NCBI GenBank assembly: GCA_950022295.1
Contig: OX465599.1
Span: 6,696,001 to 6,760,000, forward strand
DNA from: Bromus sterilis
Taxonomy: Eukaryota; Streptophyta; Magnoliopsida; Poales; Poaceae
Length of the DNA: 64,000 nucleotides
Direction of reading: 5' to 3'
Shown: positions 57,257-64,000 of the stretch, in pieces
Position numbering within the stretch: the first letter of the stretch is position 1
Layout: every line of letters begins with the position of its first letter
Made by a program: the position numbers and the translations under genes
The notes under the pieces: generated by a model
Seen by the model: only the letters and a program-made list of their open reading frames with translations
Databases searched by the model: none
Told to the model about the DNA's origin: nothing

Positions 57257-60200
57257 TCAAACGGTGGGTCTCAAACCCATCTCCCTCGATGCATTATCTA
57301 TCACATTACGTGATAGACCCTTTGTGAAGGGATCCACCAGATTTTTAGACGTTTGGATATAATCCAATGTAATAACTGCGGGGTTCTTCAATTTTTTGAC
57401 AGATTTCAGTCTCCTCTTCACATGTCTTGATGACTTCATATTATCCTTAGAACTGTTTATTTTGACGATCACAGTTTGATTATCACAGTTCATCAGGATA
57501 ACGGGTATTGGTTTTTCCACCACAGGTAAGTCCATCAAGAGCTCACGAAGCCACTCTGCTTCAACAGTGGTTGTGTCTAATGCTGTGAGTTCTGCTTCCA
57601 TAGTTGACCTCGTTAAGATGGTCTGCTTGCAAGACTTCCAGGAAACAGCGCCACCACCAAGTGTAAACAAATACCCACTTGTGGCCTTAATCTCATCAGC
57701 ATCAGATATCCAGTTGGAACCACTATAACCCTCAAGTACCCTAGGATACCCAGTATAGTGAATCCCATAGCTCGCAGTGCCTTTCAAATATCGCATAACT
57801 CTCTCAAGCGCATGCCAATGATCATCTCCCGGATTTGACACAAATCGGCTCAGTTTGCTAACAACAAATGAGATGTCAGGCCTCGTGGCACTTGCCAAGT
57901 ACATAAGCGAGCCAATAATCTGAGAGTATCTCAGTTGATCTCTAGCAATCTGTTTATTCTTACGAAGTAGCACGCTAGGATCATATGGTGTTGGAGAGGG
58001 CTTACAATCGCTATACCCAAAACGACTTAAGACCTTTTCCACATAGTGAGACTGAAGAAGAGTAATCCCACCATCATCATCTCTTAGTAGCTTGATGTTC
58101 AAGATAACATCAGCTACCCCCAGATCTTTCATCTCAAAACAACGAGATAAGAAATCCTTGACCTCCTTGATTAAATCGAGGTTGGTCCCAAAAATCAATA
58201 TGTCGTCGACATATAGACAAAGAATGACTCCCTCGCCCCCACCATGGCGATAGTACACACACTTGTCGGCCTCGTTTACAACAAAGCCTTCAACAGTTAA
58301 AGTCCTTTCAAACTTTTCGTGCCACTGCTTAGGAGCTTGCTTAAGGCCATACAACGACTTCAATAACTTACACACCTTGCCCTCTTGACCAGGTACTACA
58401 AAACCATCTGGCTGCTCCATGTAAATTTCCTCGTCCAACTCTCCATTGAGGAAAGTTGTCTTAACGTCCATTTGATGAACGAGAAGACCGTGCGAGGCAG
58501 CCAATGAAAGTAGCACCCGTATAGTGGTCAATCTGGCCACTGGTGAGTAAGTATCGAAGAAGTCTTCACCTTCTTTTTGAGTATAGCCCTTGGCCAAAAG
58601 CCTTGCTTTGTACTTCTCAATAGTACCATCAGGCCTAAGCTTTTTCTTGAACACCCACTTACATCCTACAGGTTTGCACCCATAAGGACGTGCAGTAATT
58701 TCCCATGTTCCGTTAGCCAAGATGGAATCCATCTCACAACGAACAGCTTCCTTCCTGTAGTCAGCATCAAGAGATGCATAGGCTTCTGAAATAGTGCTGG
58801 GTGTGTCATCCACGAGGTACACAATGAAATCATCACCAAAGGACTTTGCAGTCCTCTGTCTCTTGCTCCTTACAGGAGTTTCATTGTCATCCTCCTCAGG
58901 ATTCTCAACGTGTTCTATCGAAATGGTGGTCTCAGGAATCTCAGTTAAATCCTGACCAGATAAAGTAGGAATCTCCTGGTTTGATGAGGTAGGCATATCC
59001 TTCATAGGAAATATATCCTCAAAGAAAGTCGCATCATTCGACTCCATAATTGTACCAACACGCATGTCGGATACCTCAGATTTTACTATCAAAAATCTAT
59101 AGCCAATGCTATGAAAAGCATAACCCAACAGAACACAATCTACGGTTTTTGGTCCAAGCTTGCGCTTCTTGGGGATCGGTATATTGACCTTTGCCAAACA
59201 GCCCCAAGTACGTAAGTAAGAGAGTTTCAGCCTTTTCCTTTCCCATTTCTAAAATGGGGTAACAGTTTTTGTCTTTGGGGGAACTCGGTTTAGGACATGA
59301 CATGCAGTCATTAGCGCCTCCCCCCACCATGCCTTGGAGAGACCCGAAGTATCTAACATGGCGTTAACCAAATCAGTTAGAGTTCGGTTCTTTCTGTCGG
59401 CCACCCCATTTGACTGAGGTGAATAGGGAGGCGTCCTCTCATGTATTATACCATGTTCCGCACAAAACAAATCAAATTCATTGGAAAAGTATTCTCCACC
59501 ACGATCAGACCTAAGCCGTTTAATCTTTCGATCAAGTTGGTTCTGTGCTTCAGCTTTATAGTTTTTGAAGTAAGTTAAAGCCTCATCTTTAGATTTCAGA
59601 AGATACACATAACAATATCTAGTAGAGTCATCAATCAACGTCATGAAATATTTCTTTCCACCTTTTGTCATCACACCATTCATCTCACAGAGGTCTGAAT
59701 GTATAAGTTCCAGTGGTGCCAAGTCTCTTGCCTCTGCAGTCTTATGGGACTTGCGAGGTTGCTTAGCTTGAACGCATACTTGGCACTTGGAACCCTTGAC
59801 AGTAGGAAACTTCGGAATTAAACTCATATTAGCTAACCGCGTCATGCTACCAAAGTTAATGTGACAGAGTCGAGAATGCCAAACATTGGACTCATTATCA
59901 TAACAAATGTGATTAACAACTTTGGTGCAAATATCTGACAAGGATAGGCGGAACAAGCCTCCGCATTCATAGCCTTTCCCAATGAATTGTCCATACTTGG
60001 AAATTACAACTTTATTGGACTCGAAAACCAACTTAAAACCATCTCGACACAAACGCGAACCGCTAACGAGATTTTTATTGATGGAGGGCACATGATGAAC
60101 GTTCTTCATTCGCACGATCTTCCCCGAAGTAAACTTCAGATCCACCGTACCGACCCCACGAACAGTAGCATATGACCCGTTCCCCATCAGCACGGGGGAA

Positions 60201-61459
60201 GTCCCTGTGATCTGATAAGAAGAAAACATAGAGGCGTCAGCACAGACATGAACATTGGCACCAGTATCAATCAACCAATCAGGAGACTGGCATAATGAAA
60301 GAATTGTAGGGACGTACCCAGAGTCTTTCATCTCCGTGTCAATGACAACATTGGCGGTCTTGCCGCCATTCTCAGGTCCGTGCTCCTCATAGTGATTAGG
60401 GCAGCTGGATGCCCAATGTTTTTCACTGCCACAAACATGGCACACTCCCTTCTTCTTATTAGGATTCTTCTTGAAGTTGGTAGGCTGTGACGGCTTATTC
60501 CTTTTATCGAACTTGCCTTTTCCACCAGATTTATTCTTGAAGTTGAACTTGTTGGGCTGGTAGTTCTTTTTATGTACCATATGGGCACTTGAACCACCCT
60601 CAGGAACTCGAGCACGTGTATCCTTTGCTCTCGCCTTCTCTTCAACATCAAGAGTCCCAATGAGATTCGCAACGCAAAACTCTTGCCTCTTGTGTTTTAA
60701 AGAAGTAGCAAAGTTGTTCCACGAATGTGGAAGTTTGGCAATAATGCCTCCGGCCACAAACTTGTCCGGCAACACACACTTGAAGTGCTCAAGTTCTTTG
60801 GCAAGCGACTGTATCTCATGCGCTTGTTGAACAACAGAGCGCTCATCAGTCATTTTATAGTCATAATATTGTTCCATGACATACAATTCGCTGCCAGCGT
60901 CCGAGGCCCCAAACTTGGCCTCGAGCGCATCCCACATGTCCTTGCCGTTATCAAACGACATATATGAATCCACAATGGAATCATCAAGAATACCAAGGAG
61001 GGCACCCTTAAAGAGAGTATCGATCTTCTCATAAGCCTCCTGCTGTGCAGGATTAAGATCGCCCTCGGGTTTGCCCTTGGTGGCGTCATAGCATTGCATG
61101 GACTGAAGCCAGTACACTGCTCTCGTGCGCCACCGCTTATAGTGCACCCCCTTGAAAGGCGGCGGCTTCATAGACGCAAGAAATCCAGATGCAGTAAATT
61201 TCCTATAATCAGGTTTTTGGATTGTTGAATATATTAGCAATTTAACATATGATTTAATCCACGAAATAGACAAACAATCCATGGCAATAATGAAACAGAT
61301 CAAACTAGCCATGCGATCTACTAAAACAGTAGACAACGAGATCACATCTAAAGCAATTACTAGGAACACGACTTGCAACATGATCTCAAACAGAGAAGAA
61401 CAGATCACGTACGGTGCAGCGGGTGTGGAGCCGCTGATGTTGGTGTTGGTGTCGCCCAT
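57257..61459 (-). pseudogene. Copia gag-pol polyprotein, interrupted by one amber stop
   Basis: The frame is open from 61459 to 59252, hits TAG at 59249-59251, and continues in the same frame to the stop at 57257, about 1,400 codons in all. In order: gag with MEQYYDYKM and LPDKFVAGGIIAKLP; zinc knuckle CHVCGSEKHWASSC (CX2CX4HX4C); protease DTGA; integrase HX4H...CX2C zinc region and catalytic core; RT with YVDD; RNase H. The stop replaces the Glu expected after VTPF. The third integrase catalytic residue is Asp, not Glu (GAC at 59398-59396, NGVADRKNRTL). The RNase H segment reads GYSGSNW where GYSDxxW is usual. The upstream part of the frame lies within the 5' LTR, so the true gag start is unclear; the first Met beyond the LTR is in MKPPPFKG. 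Confidence 0.93.
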
Positions 61460-62041
61460 GTCGTTGATGGAGAGGCTGCCGACGTCCGGGAAGAAGTCGT
61501 CGTCGGAGAAGTAGTCGTCGCTGTCAGCAGTCGCGCGAGTGCGCTCCCCAAAAACCTGATCGCCCCTCTCCCGTACAGGATCTCGAGAGGCGGAGTTTCG
61601 GAGGCCTGCTGTCCCTTCTTGCGGTGCACGCCGGAAGAAGGGATGGACGGGCCGACGTGGGAGTAGAGCCCATGAAAACGGCGCACCAATTAAGCATAAT
61701 TAACGTGTCCGTTAATTACAATTAATGCCTCGTTAATTTTCCCGAGCTGCAAAAATATAAGCGTACGCATAGCTTTGTCCTCGGCTCATTCCCGAAACCC
61801 GACGCGCGCGCGCGCGTCGTGACGAGCGAGGAGGAGGAGCGCGCGTGTAGCACTTCTCTTCTCAAGCTCTTACAAGGGCTAGTGAAGCTCACCTTATAAA
61901 GAGGTGTGGTTCTCCCTCCACTAGCGAGGTGGTACTAAACTTTCCACCACTTGCTATGCATGAATGGGCCAAGAGAATTTCAGAATTTACAAAGTGCTTT
62001 GGGCCAAAGGCCCACTCAGCAAATGAGTGTAAAATTCAGCA
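61223..62041 (-). repeat. 5' LTR of the copia element (819 bp, promoter-deleted)
   Basis: Colinear with the 3' LTR but lacking 101 bp corresponding to 56194-56294. The junction has GGA microhomology (GGGATGGA/CGGGCC). The lost piece includes the TATA box and probable transcription start. Confidence 0.93.
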
Positions 62042-62046
62042 TGTGT

Positions 62047-64000
62047 AACTGTGTATGTGTGTGCGATTCCCCTCATTTTCTTCTTTAGTTCATGTTCATG
62101 CCTCTAGCTGATGGGCTAATCTGTTTTGAGTTCACCTTTTTAAAGCGTGTATGTACATAAAGAAAGTTATACTTCTACCTTTTTGAACTGCACATTAGTT
62201 GTTCGTTTTAGTGTGTGGGAGGAGAACTAAAAGTCATGTTCTTTGGTTTCTTATAGGTACAGCGAGCTATACAATTTGCCGTCCATGGTTTTAGTTTTCT
62301 AGAGACAAAATCTGGTCACGTACAAAGTATATATGTATCTTTTGATGAGTGTTTCAGGTGCAGCACTCTACTGTGTACAGTCAAATACACCAATGCTGTC
62401 ATATTGTGTTTCTTGGAGAGATTTACTTATAGCATGGAGAGATCAAAGGCTATGTCTGAACCAAGCAACATTTTCAGGTTAGTGCGTTGTGCGTATGATA
62501 ATTTAGAAGACCAATCTTACCGCTAACTGCAGTTATGCTCTTAATTAGTGGAATGGCTATCTACCATTGAATCTATATGATACAAGACTATGGTGTTCTC
62601 TTATTTGTATTAGTGTGATCCATACAATCAATGGTGAATGATTTGTGCTATCCTATCAGTTTAGCTTCTAAATTTAGAGTTTGGACTTTACTATGATTTT
62701 TATAACGCTCTGTACATTGGAAATCATAGTTGATCCCAACTGTATAAACACATAATATCGGCAGAAGATACGAACCTGCCATTACCCAAAAGGGAAAACA
62801 TAATACTAATCTACTGCCAATAAATGTGTTATGGCTTAGATCATCTCTGATGTGGAATTTGCATTTCCTCACAATGGATTTTATTTCTATACTTCTACTT
62901 ATAGCTGGATTAATGCATTTATCTGTGATTGTTTACTTCACTACTTTCTTCCCTTTTAGTTTTTATATTCCCAATTTAGTTACTTTATTTTATATGATTC
63001 ACATTTCAAAAATACATTTGGTTTCAAGATTACACATACACATATCTGCCTGAAGGAATGCCTGCAAGATATGTACGTACACATATCAAACAAAAAAGAT
63101 TTGGAAACATTTGTTTTAATGGCAAGGTCCGGAGCATAACACTGAATTTAACATTTATCCTTCTTGCTGACCATTGTGTAGACTTATGAGTTTTCAGTCC
63201 ATCCATAATTTGCCTTGAAAACATTTCTGGTACTCCCTCCGTCCCATAATATAGTAACGTTTTTTTGAGTTAACTGAAAGAGGACACATCACATTGAATT
63301 TTTAGCTTATTTTCTATCTTCATGTTATCAGCACAATTCTTGGTCCTTTCTTATGGCCAATTAGTAACGGCTGGCAATTGCTGGATTTTCAAACTTGGGG
63401 GCAAGTATGTCAGTTGATTTCTCTAAATATGATTCACATTTCAAAAATACATTTGGTTTCAAAATTACATGATGCAGCACAACATGCATATCGGCTCTTG
63501 CACGGCTTAAACACCTCACCAATTTATAAGAATAATTATCTATTCCCTATTGCTTATGAACGTCACCAATGACACCGAACCATAGCAGATTTTGTTTGCA
63601 GCCGTCGTAGGCGTTCCAGAAAATGCTATTGGGGGAGTCTGCTTAGGAAGGAGTCTAGGATGACGAGATTGATTCGGACTTGGAAATTTATTGCCTACTC
63701 TACATCATGTGATATATTTATAGCCTAATATTAATGCAAGTGCTTGGGAAGAAATGATGAGGGGAAATTCTGCCAGGCACCTGAAGTTTATTTTGCTCTG
63801 TTCAGTTTAGGAAAATTCAACACGGTTATATGTTGGTCATGAACATACATGACAATTGATGGCATATTTTTTCTCAGCCTTTCTCTCAACATGCTCAGCC
63901 GATTGGTCATCTTTTCTTTTTATACCAAACAGGTCCGTCCAATCAATCTTACCCATCTTATCTGATTTATTGGCATCATGCATAAAGAAATAATTGATAT
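62047..64000. other. Non-coding or uncertain sequence right of the copia element
   Basis: An exon-like stretch ends at 62479 with a splice-donor-like CAG/GTTAGT, but no frame is convincing. A 40-bp segment (TATGATTCACATTTCAAAAATACATTTGG) occurs at about 62994-63030 and again at 63427-63463. A Stowaway-like left end (CTCCCTCCGTCCCATAATATAG) lies at 63234. No gene is supported up to the window end. Confidence 0.35.

Larger units (their letters stand above)
55764..62046 (-). mobile_element. Ty1/copia retrotransposon, nearly complete, with 5-bp TSD
   Basis: It is read on the minus strand. The 5' LTR is 61223-62041 (819 bp) and the 3' LTR is 55769-56699 (931 bp), both with TG...CA ends (TGCTGAATTT...ATATTCAACA). 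TGTGT flanks at 55764-55768 and 62042-62046. A purine-rich tract (TTTGTGGGGGAT) precedes the 3' LTR. The interior carries gag, protease, integrase, RT and RNase H in copia order. The LTRs differ by about 15 substitutions and two small indels besides one 101-bp deletion, roughly 2%, so insertion is recent. Domain flavour suggests the Tork/Angela-like side of copia, which is inference. Lesions in LTR, leader and coding region make it inactive. Confidence 0.95.

Noticed and set aside
62390..62485. Exon-like stretch ending in a splice donor, possibly a gene interrupted by the copia element
   Set aside because: The translated piece does not match a family I can name, and no matching exon is visible left of the insertion at 55763. 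It is kept only as a note in the flank entry.
1..64000. CRISPR arrays, operons, ribosome-binding sites, prophage
   Set aside because: The window is plant nuclear DNA. The direct repeats seen are microsatellites, LTRs and tandem duplications without spacer structure.

Overview
This is a eukaryotic nuclear window from a grass (Poaceae), probably Oryza or a close relative. The signs are GC-rich coding exons in an AT-rich background, many Stowaway-type MITEs, PIF/Harbinger, hAT and Helitron remnants, a solo LTR whose start and end match the BARE/Angela/RIRE1 copia family, a plant C2H2 repressor and a CYP72-clan P450. Species cannot be fixed from the sequence alone. Only two protein genes look intact; almost everything else is transposable-element sequence or decayed duplication.

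Layout. 1-180: possible promoter and first exon of a gene leaving the left edge on the minus strand. 325-1462: a hAT-type element with an 8-bp target-site duplication (TSD). 1463-9520: a long non-coding stretch with microsatellites and a pair of 200-bp repeats. 9521-10624: intronless two-finger C2H2 repressor gene on the plus strand. 10625-14205: flank with MITEs and a GC-rich unassigned block. 14206-16338: non-autonomous Helitron. 17432-23884: a 4.3-kb solo LTR interrupted by a 2.1-kb BARE/Angela-like solo LTR, each with its own TSD. 23933-27958: a TIR element, a Harbinger transposase pseudogene, and a duplicated segment whose two copies differ by a 28-bp inversion. 32845-33133: a 279-bp miniature LTR element (SMART/TRIM class) beside another Harbinger pseudogene. 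35.9-42.9 kb: an array of decayed local duplications holding an exon-like small secreted ORF and a 318-bp solo LTR. 45058-46781: two-exon cytochrome P450 on the plus strand. 48.25-53.45 kb: two tRNA-Cys(GCA) genes and one tRNA-Cys fragment in duplicated DNA. 53545-54430: a second hAT-type element with an 8-bp TSD. 55764-62046: an almost complete Ty1/copia retrotransposon on the minus strand, with a 5-bp TSD but several lesions. 62047-64000: non-coding.

The two genes do not form a pathway together. The zinc-finger gene is a probable nuclear transcriptional repressor (C1-2i/ZAT type, EAR motif). The P450 is an ER-anchored monooxygenase of the CYP72 clan, most like CYP715. The scientific interest lies mainly in the mobile-element archaeology: four LTR-type structures and two hAT elements have TSDs legible by eye, and the copia copy carries a recent insertion signature together with loss of promoter, primer-binding site and key catalytic residues. 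No clearly new biological system was found. All coordinates come from reading the sequence by eye; element boundaries without a TSD are approximate.
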